From: Arctopsyche grandis
Taxonomy: Eukaryota; Arthropoda; Insecta; Trichoptera; Hydropsychidae
Direction of reading: 5' to 3'
Assembly: GCF_051622035.1 (NCBI RefSeq)
Contig: NC_135356.1
Coordinates: forward strand, 1,550,001 to 1,614,000
Length of the DNA: 64,000 bases
Part shown: in pieces, positions 1 through 9,611 of the stretch
Layout: every line of letters starts with the position of its first letter
Numbering within the stretch: position 1 is the first letter of the stretch
Notes under the pieces: generated by a model
The model's input: the letters and a program-made list of their open reading frames with translations, nothing else
Told to the model about the DNA's origin: nothing
The model's database searches: none
Program-made: the position numbers and the translations under genes

Positions 1-337
1 CACTTCAGTATATTCAGTTGATATTTTTTCGAATGGTCGCATATATCAAATTGGCTAAGAATGCTATACATATTTCAACTCCATCTTGATAAAGCACTTT
101 AACACTAATAAAATCAATCCAATCAGCTGGTTAATGTATTTGGATAAAACTAACTAAAAAAATCTGAAGAGACCCTCCCAGTGGGGTAGCAAAAGTTTAT
201 ATCGCTCAATACGGTACCTGAATCAACCTCCCACTCCCTTTAATTAATATCAAAGATATAAAAAATCAAAACTTGAAAACTTCAAAAAATAAAAGGGATC
301 ATTTTTATGAGATTTCCTTCAAATATGTACATATATA
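1..337. other. AT-rich sequence, nothing recognised
   Basis: No convincing ORF, repeat terminus or RNA gene was seen in this stretch, which leads up to the first Helitron-like copy. Confidence 0.5.
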
Positions 338-755
338 TCTAATATATAATTTCGAAAGAGACTTCGTAAGGTTTAATGTATGTAACTATGTATGTAAGGT
401 TTGAGTGGTAGAATCCGTGACGTTAAATTTAATAAGAAAACAAATGAATATATTTAAATAAAATAAAACTATTAAAATAAATTTAATAAAATGTTAACTA
501 TTAGATTAGCCATGTTTAAGCGGTTTATATTACAAATACAAATTGACGCCGTAGAGACTTTGTAACTATGTAAGGTTTGGGTGGGAGCATCAAAAACAAA
601 GTCTCTATGACGACGATATCAATATCGTTGAATATTATTTTTTTTTCGATTCAAAAAAATTTAATAAAAAAAAACAAATGAATGTTTACCATTACATTAG
701 TCATGTTTAAACGAATATATTACAAATACCGAGCGAAGCCGGGTAAAACCCCTAG
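338..755 (+). mobile_element. Helitron-like element, family B copy 1
   Basis: The copy begins TCTAATATATAATTTCG directly after an A. It ends with GAGCGAAGCCGGGTAAAAC followed by CTAG and then a T, the TC...CTRR layout and A|T flanks expected of Helitrons. No transposase is encoded, so it is non-autonomous. A block resembling the 3' end (AAGCGGTTTATATTACAAATA) occurs twice, near 520 and 708, suggesting an internal duplication. Family B recurs at 757, 2198, 32376, 49464, 49694, 53568 and 57969. The class assignment rests on termini and on the empty-site comparisons given for the 32.4 kb and 58 kb copies. Confidence 0.7.
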
Positions 756-756
756 T

Positions 757-1271
757 ATGCATATAATTTCTAAAGAGCATTTGTTAGTTTTGGTTCGTAG
801 AATCCATGACGTTATCGAAAAAATTTAATTTTCTATATTCGATTCCGTTTTCGATCAGTTCCGGATCCCGATTCCATTTTCAGTTAAGTACATACATATG
901 TATGTATATACATATGAGCTTTTCTTCTATCTAATTGTTGAGATTCCGTTTTTATTTCCAGTTCTGGATTCCTTTTTCTGTTCCAGTTCCGGATTCCTGT
1001 TTCAGTCCCGGATCCGGATTCCTTTTTTAGTTCCGGGTCCCGATTCCTGTTTCAGTACCGGATTCCGATTCCTGTTTCAGTTCCGGATCCGGATTCCTAT
1101 TGTAGTTCCAGTTATGTTTGTATAATTTATTTCTGATTAGCTGTTGGTAAATATATATTTTTTCGATTCAAATAAATTGAATAAATAAACAAATTAATGT
1201 ATACTATTAGATTAGCCATGTTTAAGCGGTTTATATTACAAATACCGAGCGAAGCCGGGTAAAACCACTAG
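757..1271 (+). mobile_element. Helitron-like element, family B copy 2
   Basis: This copy follows copy 1 immediately. It keeps the 3' end (GAGCGAAGCCGGGTAAAAC, CTAG then T) and internal AATTTCTAAAGAG-like sequence, but lacks the clean TC start, so it is probably 5'-truncated. It carries a pyrimidine-rich minisatellite internally. It is non-coding. Confidence 0.6.
838..1112 (+). repeat. Pyrimidine-rich minisatellite (TTCCGGATTCCTTTTTCAG type)
   Basis: About a dozen imperfect units of roughly 18-20 bp of the form TTCCGGATTCCTTTTTCAG lie inside the second Helitron copy. The same unit occurs at 2443-2660 in reverse orientation and at 25497-25655. The apparent 75-codon frame here is a product of the repeat. 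Confidence 0.7.
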
Positions 1272-1283
1272 TTATAAATATAC

Positions 1284-1480
1284 GGTTCGGTGATTACTGG
1301 TCACAAATTATAAGTCACTAAAATCTCTATAACGGAACATCTGGCAGCCGAAAAGTCCATCATACTAACGATAACTATCATAGTAACGAGAGCTTGAGTG
1401 CCAAATATTGTGTATTCGCGATTTTCATGGCAAAAATTGTCTTTGTGACCACCCCAAGGTGACGAATAGTCCAATTACCA
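1284..1480 (+). mobile_element. MITE family C, copy 1
   Basis: A block of about 195 bp starts with GGTGATTACTGGTCACAAA, contains AACGGAACATCTGGCAGCCG, and ends near CAAGGTGACGAATAGTCC. Clear copies occur at 2794-2968 and (inverted) 22768-22951, with partial or diverged copies at 25865, 3330/5383, 43000 and 45975. The ends are only weakly inverted. It is non-coding. Confidence 0.7.
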
Positions 1481-1550
1481 AATATACAGGTATGTATGTG
1501 GGTCGATTATTTGCTAGCAAGTTTAAAAAATGAGATCGATTGCTAACAAG

Positions 1551-1598
1551 TAATTATTTATGTGGTTACTACATATGTAGTAACCACATAAATAATTA
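1551..1598. repeat. 48-bp perfect palindrome
   Basis: The two 24-nt arms are exact inverted copies meeting at CATATG (centre between 1574 and 1575), with GTGGTTACTACAT in the left arm and its complement in the right. No spacer is present. It lies between MITE family C copy 1 and the hairpin MITE at 1632. Confidence 0.85.
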
Positions 1599-1631
1599 AT
1601 TAATCGATCACAAGTACATACATAATTAATC

Positions 1632-1857
1632 GGTCTCCGTGACGAGACAGAATGTTAAATTACAGAAAACGCAAATATCGGAAGGAAAAGATCGAAAATC
1701 GAAACATCTTAAGTCGAAAGATCAAAAAAACCGTTTACCGTTTACCATGCACCATTTTTTTTTGATCTTTCGACTTAAGATCTTTCGATTTTCGATCTTT
1801 GCCTTCCGATATTTGTGTTTTCTGTAATTTAACATTCTGTCTCGTCACGTAGACCCA
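1632..1857. mobile_element. Hairpin MITE, family P copy 1
   Basis: Two long inverted arms of about 100 bp (left starts GTCTCCGTGACGAGACAGAA, right ends CTGTCTCGTCACGTAGACCC) flank a short TTTACCATGCACC centre. The arms contain the purine run GATCGAAAATCGAAA. It would fold into a near-complete hairpin. Related copies lie at 21680-22165 and 22398-22495. The 62-codon frame across it is not a gene. Confidence 0.8.
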
Positions 1858-2079
1858 TAATTAATATGTCTAATTACTTATTAATTATATACTTGCATTG
1901 ATTATGCGTTCATTATATGTAAGCATTGATTTAGCGTTCTTTATAATTGCATGATTTTAAGCAGCACCGAGGAACTAACATACAGACATTCATTGTTTGA
2001 TGTATTGTTGAGTTTTCGTTCCCGTGCGGATAGAGGGCGTGCTTTTTCCAGGAATCGGGGCGGTTTGGCTCTATTTACA

Positions 2080-2165
2080 AAGCTAGAGTGCAAAAAAAAA
2101 GGTTTGGCGAACCTTTAACAAAGCATTTACAACAATCGAACAATGAACGGCACGCTCTGAGTCCG
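2080..2165 (+). mobile_element. MITE family I fragment
   Basis: It contains GGCGAACCTTTAACAAAGCA and an AACAATGAACGG end, matching the core of the family I MITEs at 26068, 53013, 53309 and 54887. It is truncated at both ends. Confidence 0.5.
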
Positions 2166-2197
2166 CTCTTCATATATTACTGGTGGTTTTACCTACC

Positions 2198-2290
2198 TTT
2201 GCTCAGCGTTTGTAATATAAACCGCGTAAACATGACTAATCTAGCAGTAATTTATTTTTTTATTAAATTTATTTGAATCGAAAAAACAAA
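2198..2290 (-). mobile_element. Helitron family B 3' fragment
   Basis: The reverse complement contains TAGTCATGTTTACGCGGTTT and TTACAAACGCTGAGC, the conserved family B 3' region, but the terminal CTAG is missing. It is followed by a (C)n(AC)n tract at about 2322-2346. Confidence 0.5.
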
Positions 2291-2442
2291 ATTAACGATA
2301 ACCAATCAGAAATGAATTACCCCCCCCCCCCCACACACACACACAACGATTTTTTTTTATATACCTACTAGTCACTAGTTGCTAGTGGCATGTGTGCTCA
2401 TACGTGTGCACTCCATTTGATAATTATTATATAATAAGATAA

Positions 2443-2660
2443 GGGAATCGGAACTGTAAAAGGAATTCAGAACCGGAACTGAAAAATAATCCTAATCCAG
2501 AAATGAAAAAGGCATCCGGATCTGGAACAGAAAAAAGAATCCGGAATCTAAATTGAAATCGGAATCGGGAATCGGAACTGAAATGGAAATTGGAAATTGG
2601 AACTGAACCGGAAATCTGGAACTGGAACTGAAAAAGGAATCTGGGACCGGAACTGAAATT
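2443..2660 (-). repeat. Purine-rich minisatellite
   Basis: It is the reverse-strand version of the 838-1112 minisatellite, with units such as GGAATCCGGAACTGAAAAA. Confidence 0.65.
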
Positions 2661-2793
2661 ATATTCCTATACTAGAATTATAGATAATTTCTATATTCTC
2701 GATTTTTGTGGCAACAATTGCCGTGCGATCGTAATTTGCGCAATAATCCGTTTCCCAGATAATTTATGGATTGGTGACTATTTCGCAAATGGG

Positions 2794-2967
2794 TTTGGTG
2801 ATTACTGGTCACAAAGTCACTAAAATCTCTATAACGGAACATCTGGCAGCCGAAAAGTCCATCATACTAACGATAACTATCAAACTAACGAGAACTTGAG
2901 TGCCAAATATTGTGTATTCGCGATTTTCATGGCAAAAATTGTCTTTGTGACCACCGCAATGTGACAA

Positions 2968-2968
<1 letters not shown>
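2794..2968 (+). mobile_element. MITE family C, copy 2
   Basis: It is nearly identical to 1284-1480 (GGTGATTACTGGTCACAAAG start, ACCGCAATGTGAC end). A (TA)n tract at 2973-3015 follows it. Confidence 0.7.
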
Positions 2969-3029
<61 letters not shown>

Positions 3030-3329
3030 CTAAATTTGCCATAGTGACTTTACAGATCAACTCCAAGTCGTCATTATGCTCCAAGTCGTCATATACATAA
3101 AAAGAAAATTAATTATTATTATGTTATATTATTATTATATATTAATTAAAAAAAAACAAATATAAAATATAAAACAAATATAAAAATATAAAAATTTGAA
3201 AATATAAAAATATAAAAATGTAAAAATATAATATGTTATAAGGTGTTACGATCTCAAACTAAACAATGCCTCAACCAGATCAGTATATTTTAGATTAAAC
3301 AAATCCAATATAATAGAAATCCGAATAGT

Positions 3330-3482
3330 CCAATTACCTCGCAAATGATCGTCTCGCACACGTCTCACAATTAAACCCAATCACGGAATATCTAGCACTC
3401 AAAAATTTCACCAAACGAACGAAAAATAGTTATCCACACGAACTATCACACTAATGAGAATTCGAGTGCCACATATTGCGTA
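3330..3482 (+). mobile_element. MITE family C copy interrupted by a LINE, left part
   Basis: A diverged family C block (ATCACGGAATATCTAGCAC; GAGAATTCGAGTGCC) stops at ACATATTGCGTA (3471-3482). The family resumes at 5383 with the same 12 bases, so the LINE between them landed here and duplicated ACATATTGCGTA. Confidence 0.65.
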
Positions 3483-5004
3483 CAGGAGACTGACATGGAA
3501 AGATCACATCAAAAATAAAAGACAGGAACTCACCCAGCGGCTACACAAAATGAACTGGTTGATAGGAAGAAAATCCAGTCTAACATTAGAGAATAAAATT
3601 TTGGTATACAAGTCAATCCTAAAGCCAGTCTGGACATATGGTATCCAACTATGGGGAACGAGTAGTAACTCTAACGTGGAAATCTTACAACGATTCCAAA
3701 ATAAAGCCCTTAGAATAATAACAAATGCCCCATGGTTTGCGAGAAACACTGAAATTCATCAACATGTATCTATACCAACAATTAAAACGGAAATAGAAAG
3801 TTATACAAAAAGCTACAAGCGTAGACTCGAAACCCACTCAAACGAGCTGGCAAAAGCTCTTATAAAGTCTAGTGCAAAAGACACTAGACTAAAGCATTGC
3901 ACTATATTGAGTTGCAGATTAAGTGGCTACCTTTTGTCAGCTGATGAGCAGTTTGGATTCAAGAAGCACTCGTCGACGGACATGGCCATCTACACTTTAA
4001 AACAGATAGTGGATTTTTATACATCGCGAAAAACTTCCGTATACGCCTGTTTTCTAGACTTATCCAAGGCCTTCGATCGAGTGGATCATGATCTACTTTG
4101 GTCCAAACTGTTAAAAAGGGGAGCTCCAAGTCAAATCATGAGGTTTTTAGCATCCTGGCACCGGAATCAGTTCAGCCATGTACGCTGGGAGAATTCATAC
4201 TCTGATCCCGCTTCTTCGAAGTGCGGGGTTAGACAGGGTGGGTCAATGTCTCCTGGCTTATTCAACCTTTACATGGATGAACTTTCACATCGCCTTCGAC
4301 AGACTGGAGTTGGTTGCCACATAGGAGGAATATGCAGTAACCACATCAGCTATGCGGATGACATGGTGATCTTGGCGCCTTCTCCGTCAGCTCTGAATCG
4401 CCTCCTGGAAGTTTGCTCGAGTTATGCTGCAGAACATAATATGCGGTATAATACGAGTAAATCCATGGTATTAATTTTCCGATACGGTCGAGGTCCTCAT
4501 TTCGTCCCCAACATTATTTTAGATGGGCGTAATCTTGAAACTGTTAGGGAAGTCAAGTATCTGGGACACTTGCTGACGGAGGATCTATCTGATGACCGTG
4601 ACATCGAAAGACAAAGAAGAGCCATTTGTGTAAGGGCAAATATGCTGGCTAGACGATTTTTCCACTCCAATGTAGAGGTTAAGAGACAATTATTTATGTC
4701 CTTTTGTACTAGCCTCTATACTGGTGAATTATGGACCAGATACAAGCGGGAGACGATGAGGAAGATAAAAGTACAATACAACAACTGTTACCGTGCTCTT
4801 TTCGGGTTACCTAGGAGCTGTAGCGCGTCGCAAATGTTTGTAAAAGGGCATGTGCCTCACTTTGAAGCCATTCTCAGGATGAGAGCGGCCTCTCTACGTC
4901 TTCGTATATTTTTATCGCCTAATTGTCTTCTTGCTGCTGCATCTTCTCATTTGCATTCTTCATTGTATGTTCGATGGATGGAACTGCTACACCGACCGCC
5001 TTGA
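3454..5004 (+). pseudogene. Chimeric reverse-transcriptase ORF from two LINE fragments
   Basis: The 516-codon open frame is mosaic. Codons 1-10 are MITE sequence. Codons about 11-146 match the C-terminal region of Jockey-type LINE polyproteins (motifs TWKDHI, KPVWTYGIQLWG, LRIITNAPW). From about codon 149 a different non-LTR reverse transcriptase begins within its palm domain: YACFLDLSKAFDRVDH (block A), GVRQGGSMSPGLF (block B) and SYADDMV (catalytic YADD). It continues through RRMRAASL-type C-terminal sequence. No endonuclease domain and no first RT block are present, so neither part could be a complete polyprotein. The frame is open because two insertions happen to be in phase. I regard it as a fossil fusion; expression is unknown. 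Confidence 0.8.
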
Positions 5005-5382
5005 ATAGACATAAAATTATTGTTATTTATTATTATTGGACTTATTTACTATTATTTATTTCTCATAATTATTATTATTATTATTTATTATTATTATTAT
5101 TTATTATCAGTAATATTTATATATTTATTTTTTGTTTACTATTTTTCAATACTTTTTTTATTATCTATATATTATTTATATGGGCGTTGGGGATTGCACT
5201 ATTCTCCTCATCGTCTGGAATAAAAGCTATTATTATTATTATTATTATTAAAGCGCCACAGAGTGCTCGAGTAATGGATAAAAAGTTGGCAATTAATGAA
5301 TTGCCAAATCTTCTGATAAATTAAATTGTTATAAAATCTGCTTATGACCGATGGGTCGATTGCAAATAACTTAAAAAAAAAA
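3483..5382 (+). mobile_element. 5'-truncated Jockey-like LINE with a nested second LINE
   Basis: The outer element runs from 3483 to a poly(A) run at about 5372-5382 and is flanked by ACATATTGCGTA on both sides (3471-3482 and 5383-5394). Its coding part is split at TAAAGC. It resumes at 5249 and closes with codons for RHRVLE and a stop at about 5271, followed by a short 3' UTR. The duplication plus poly(A) is the standard signature of target-primed reverse transcription. Confidence 0.75.
3896..5248 (+). mobile_element. Nested LINE fragment with YADD reverse transcriptase and (ATT)n tail
   Basis: This segment is bracketed by TAAAGC (3890-3895 and 5249-5254) and ends with GGAATAAAAGC followed by (ATT)n. 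The RT resembles the CR1/L2-like group in general layout, but I cannot fix the clade. A broken second copy of its 3' coding half lies at 24890-25497. Confidence 0.7.
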
Positions 5383-5462
5383 ACATATTGCGTATTCGCA
5401 ATTTTCGTGGCAGGATTTGTCGTGTACGAGATTGCCATGTGCGAAATTGTCCGTTTACAAAT
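5383..5462 (+). mobile_element. MITE family C copy interrupted by a LINE, right part
   Basis: It starts with the duplicated ACATATTGCGTA and continues TTCGCAATTTTCGTGGCA and ATTGCCATGTGCGAAATTG, the family C right half. It ends about 45 bp before the initiator of the 5-phosphatase gene. Confidence 0.6.
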
Positions 5463-5504
5463 TTGTGTGTAAATATTAGTGCTGGCAGCACTGAGCGAGA
5501 AACG

Positions 5505-5510
5505 TCAGTT
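5505..5510 (+). promoter_or_regulatory. Candidate arthropod initiator (TCAGTT)
   Basis: TCAGTT matches the arthropod Inr consensus TCAKTY and lies 30 bases before the OCRL-like ATG. No TATA box is evident at the expected distance. A short 5' UTR of about 33 bases would result. This is inferred from motif and position only. Confidence 0.4.
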
Positions 5511-5539
5511 GTTAACTGTCAGATGCTCGCCGGTTCACG

Positions 5540-8077
5540 ATGAACGTGAGTGAGAGTGTGGCTGCTGCAGTTGCGGCAAAATTCGCCATCGGAGAACGAG
5601 TGGCTGCCATATTGGGTGACGCAGCCCTCGTTGGAGCTGAATGGCTTCCTCGAGAACACGTCTTAGCGCTGGTCACCTCCGACGATGACTACGCCCTCTT
5701 CGTGATACTCTGCATGTCGTCCTTGACGGCATCATTCTCAGACCTCTCCATCGAGAGGGTGGTCCCCGTCGACTCGAGCTTCAAATGCGAAATAGACGAC
5801 GCCAGCTCCGACACCGAATTCCTCCTCTACGTCACCGTCTCCTCCAAGAAACTTAAAATCCAATTCGAACTGAAACATGGCAAACCCACAGCCGAGTTCA
5901 TCGACGAGCTCTTCAGAGCCATCGAAATAGCGGAAAAATTTCCAGAGGCGCGCCAGTTCGCCTGGCTGCACAAATACACCGGCTCCAAGAAGAGCAACTT
6001 ATCGTCAACCGAGATGGGAAGCCCCGACATAGTAGTCTCTCGTCAGCAAATCGCCCGAGGCATCACACCTTCAGCTGTCAGAGACAGCATGATCAAATAC
6101 CAAATGAAGATGAAAGAGTACGACTACACGTACACACAGTCGTTCAAGATATTCGTCGGCACTTGGAATATCAATGGGCAACCGCCGACAGCTTCTCTGA
6201 AGACTTGGCTCACCATGGATTCATCCCCGCCGGACATCTACGCTGTCGGCTTTCAAGAGTTGGATCTGTCAAAGGAGGCGCTTCTGTTTGACTTCACCAT
6301 CAGGGAGAACGAATGGCTGGACGCCGTCAACGCTGGATTAGACACCAGAACCAAATATCACAAAGTCGAACTGGTCCGACTCGTCGGCATGATGCTGATA
6401 ATATACGCTCAAAGGCAACACATGGAGCATATTAAGAACGTTGCGTACGACACCGTCGGAACGGGAATCATGGGCAAGATGGGCAACAAAGGTGGAGTTT
6501 CCATTAGATTTGAACTCCACAACACTTCGTTCTGCTTTGTTAACTCGCATCTGGCGGCACACGTCGAAGAGTACGATAGGCGCAATCAAGACTATCACGA
6601 CATATGCAACAGGACCCACTTCTCAAGAATATATCCCAACAAAACGATAAAGGACCACAATCAAATATTCTGGCTCGGCGATTTGAATTACAGAATCACC
6701 AATATGAATCACGTCACCGTTAAAGAACTGCTACTGAAGAATAATATAGAGGCAGTTTTGGGTGCCGATCAGCTGAGGATTCAGTGTGAGGCCAGCAACG
6801 TGTTGAACGGGTTCACCGAAGGCGCTATAACCTTCCAACCGACGTATAAATACGATCCAGGTACGGACAATTGGGATTCCAGCGAAAAAGTCAGAGCGCC
6901 CGCTTGGTGCGATCGAATATTTTGGAAAGGAGAAGATATCAAGCAGCTGTCTTACCAAAGCCATCCCCAATTGAACATCAGCGACCACAAACCGGTGAGC
7001 GCGCTCTTCATATCACAGGTGAAAGTCATCGATTTGAAGAAATACCGCAAAGTTCACGAAGACGTAATCAAGAAGTTAGATAAACTGGAGAATGAATTCC
7101 TGCCGCACGTCACCGTCGAGCCGACCGAGATAATCTTCGACAACGTCAAGTATCTAGAGCCGCAAGCGCAGGAGGTGTGCATCGCCAACACTGGCCAGGT
7201 GCCGGTCCAGTTTGAATTCATCAAAAAGCTTGAAGAGTCTACGTACTGCAAGGACTGGTTGAATATAGAGCCGTACACCAAATGCTTGAACCCCGGCGAG
7301 AAGTGCGACGTGAGACTCGAAGTCTTCATCTACAAAAAGTCTGCGTTCAAGTTCAACTCGGGCGAGGACAAACTGTACGACATCCTCGTGCTGCATCTGG
7401 ACGGCGGCAAGGACATATTCATCACGGTGAATGGCACGTACGAAAAGAGCTGCTTCGGCACGTCTATAGAAACCTTGATCCACTTGAAGGCGCCCGTACG
7501 AGAAGTCCATTACAAAAGGTTGATCGAATCAGAAGTGCCGAACCAACAAAATCCGTACTTCATACCGAAGGAGGTGTACTTCCTAGTCAATCACATTTAT
7601 GTGAATGGTCTGAACGAGCCGAACCTGTTCAAGTTGCCGGGCCGGCATTGCGAGCTGCTGGGGGTTCGCGACTGGCTCGACAGCGGATCGCTCGACGAGC
7701 TGCCCGGCTCCATACATTCCGTAACCGAAGCGCTGATGATGCTACTAGAGAGCACTTCGGAGCCGATCATTCCGTACAATCACCACTATGCGTGCCTCAA
7801 CGCCTCGTCCAACTATCTGCTGTGCAAGCAGATCATTGCGCAGCTGCCCGCGCCGAAGAAAGCCGTCTACCTGTACCTGTGCAGCTTTTTGCAAGAGGTG
7901 TTGAATCACAGCAGCGAAAACGGCACCGACTCCAAAACTCTGGCCAGCCTCTTCGGAGCGCTATTTCTGAGAGACCCGCCCCAACATAAATCTAAACCAC
8001 TATATGATAGGAAAAAAGCCATGTTTGTGCATCACTTCTTAGTGAACAATCAAACCCATATGGTATTCGGTGATTAG
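5540..8077 (+). CDS. Ocrl: OCRL/INPP5B-type inositol polyphosphate 5-phosphatase
   Basis: This is an 845-residue type II inositol 5-phosphatase. The family removes the 5-phosphate from PI(4,5)P2 and PI(3,4,5)P3 on Golgi, endosomal and plasma membranes. Domains in order: an N-terminal PH-like region (about 1-130); the 5-phosphatase (about 200-495) with WNINGQPPTA (about 208), MGKMGNKGGVS (about 311), NSHLAAH, WLGDLNYRI (about 378), PAWCDRIFW (about 453) and SDHKPVSALF (about 480); an ASH domain (about 500-640); and a C-terminal RhoGAP-like domain (about 675-845). The arginine-finger site appears to be Lys in LFKLPG (about 696), in keeping with the GAP-inactive domains of this family. The ATG is the first in frame and sits just after a candidate initiator. 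Length and domain order match full-length OCRL. No intron interrupts the frame, which is unusual to see across 2.5 kb, but no poly(A) tract of a retrocopy follows. OCRL versus INPP5B cannot be separated with certainty. Confidence 0.95.
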   Translation: MNVSESVAAAVAAKFAIGERVAAILGDAALVGAEWLPREHVLALVTSDDDYALFVILCMSSLTASFSDLSIERVVPVDSSFKCEIDDASSDTEFLLYVTVSSKKLKIQFELKHGKPTAEFIDELFRAIEIAEKFPEARQFAWLHKYTGSKKSNLSSTEMGSPDIVVSRQQIARGITPSAVRDSMIKYQMKMKEYDYTYTQSFKIFVGTWNINGQPPTASLKTWLTMDSSPPDIYAVGFQELDLSKEALLFDFTIRENEWLDAVNAGLDTRTKYHKVELVRLVGMMLIIYAQRQHMEHIKNVAYDTVGTGIMGKMGNKGGVSIRFELHNTSFCFVNSHLAAHVEEYDRRNQDYHDICNRTHFSRIYPNKTIKDHNQIFWLGDLNYRITNMNHVTVKELLLKNNIEAVLGADQLRIQCEASNVLNGFTEGAITFQPTYKYDPGTDNWDSSEKVRAPAWCDRIFWKGEDIKQLSYQSHPQLNISDHKPVSALFISQVKVIDLKKYRKVHEDVIKKLDKLENEFLPHVTVEPTEIIFDNVKYLEPQAQEVCIANTGQVPVQFEFIKKLEESTYCKDWLNIEPYTKCLNPGEKCDVRLEVFIYKKSAFKFNSGEDKLYDILVLHLDGGKDIFITVNGTYEKSCFGTSIETLIHLKAPVREVHYKRLIESEVPNQQNPYFIPKEVYFLVNHIYVNGLNEPNLFKLPGRHCELLGVRDWLDSGSLDELPGSIHSVTEALMMLLESTSEPIIPYNHHYACLNASSNYLLCKQIIAQLPAPKKAVYLYLCSFLQEVLNHSSENGTDSKTLASLFGALFLRDPPQHKSKPLYDRKKAMFVHHFLVNNQTHMVFGD

Positions 8078-8129
8078 TTTCATCTGCACTGAAAAAAAAT
8101 GTAATGTTATTCGTTACCTTTTATTTTTT

Positions 8130-8812
8130 ATTTACATATTTTGAGACACGTATTTTGGACATTTTGCTAATAGATGCTAAATTCGTAAAATATTGTATAA
8201 AATTTATAAAATTAATAGACAATTTAGAAGGATCTTCCTATCCCTTCGCCCATTTATTATGTGAAGAAATTGAGGGGATAAAACAGAGCTTGCAGTTTAC
8301 CATAGACGGTGTTTTTCCTGTTGAAACCAAGCAACTGCTTTTGTCTACTACTGAACTGAACAACAGAAGACGGTTGGAGCTGTGTATCCAAAAGGCTGCT
8401 CAAAAAAGCGTCTTAAAACTAGACTCGCACTCAAGACTATTGAGTAAACTATTCAATCCATCTGTTGCAGGTACAAAATCTAATATTAATGTTAAATAAA
8501 CAGTTTTGTTTTTTTTAGAAACCTGCCTGTTAAATAATCAGAAGCTGCTTGGAAGGATGTCAGTACTATTTTAGACAATTAATAGAGAATACAAAAAGTG
8601 AATCCACGCCGGATATATTACTATTATTTATGGCAACAAAAATTAAATATGAAGAGTTTGATTGTGCAGCTCTAAAATCTATTTGGTGTCCCGTCAATAG
8701 TGTGGATGCTGAAAGGTATTTTAGTAAATACAATATAATTGTTACCGATCGTCGCACGAATCTCAAAAAAAGGATCTATAGAAATATGCTCCATGTTGAG
8801 TTTTAATCAATT
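8130..8812 (+). pseudogene. hAT transposase C-terminal remnant
   Basis: Two adjacent frames look like the end of a hAT-superfamily transposase. The first (8104-8499) includes KLIDNLEGSSYPFAHLLCEE and ends at an early stop. The second (8549-8806) carries IWCPVNSVDAERYFSKY and TDRRTNL, the hAT dimerisation region with the conserved W and S-ERxFS pattern. A break at about 8500-8550 separates them and the N-terminal catalytic part is missing. It starts within about 100 bases of the 5-phosphatase stop codon, in the same orientation, so it may be transcribed as part of that 3' UTR (inference). Confidence 0.75.
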
Positions 8813-9611
8813 TTAATTGGTATTATATTTTTATGTTCATATTATTTGTCTTTGTATTTTTATATTCATGTTTTTTTCGTTGTAATTTTAATTCCAAAAC
8901 ATTTTTGAATTTTTCTATTATTTTTTAATTGTTGAGTTGTCTTTAAATTGTATATATGTATGTATGTATATAAATTTTATTAAAATTCATCGAAATTTTT
9001 TATTATGTAAAATTAAACTCTTCATAAAAATAGATGCCCAAAATATGTACGTGTCTCTAGTTATGATTTATGCTCGAAATTTTTATTTGGTACATTATTT
9101 TGTTTCTCATAGAAACGTTTCGATATTTATTTTCTAATATTATATTAGGACATTAGAAGTATAGTCTACAATGTGGTTCCCATGACAATCTGCATGCATA
9201 CATCCATATAGGAGTACAATGAGTTCTGCAATAAAAATATTTATATAAGTAACAAACCATTCGTATATTTATTACATAGATCAAATTGTATATTAAATAT
9301 GTATTTATTAGTTATCATATAATCTGGATTTAGCTTTGCCTCGTCAAATTATGACTGTTGCAAGGCAAAACTATGTATGTACATCCATGCACTGAATCTG
9401 AATCTCCCCGTGTGTATAAAATATGAATTTTGTTATTATCTATTTAAAAAAATAAATATGATTGATTTGAAATTGCTCGCGTTTCATTTCTCATGTAATT
9501 ATCATAATGTAACAAGACTTTTACGTACTAATACACATCTACACCTACTTCACTGCACTCATATGAACCCGTTGATGGTCATCTTTCTGTCTACAGTCTG
9601 AAAGCATTTGA
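8813..9611. other. AT-rich intergenic sequence
   Basis: No gene, repeat terminus or RNA was recognised. Small frames of 60-75 codons here have no coding character. Confidence 0.5.

Noticed and set aside
6338-7989. Several frames of 60-235 codons on both strands within the 5-phosphatase gene.
   Set aside because: They overlap a well-conserved coding sequence in other frames and show no family features.
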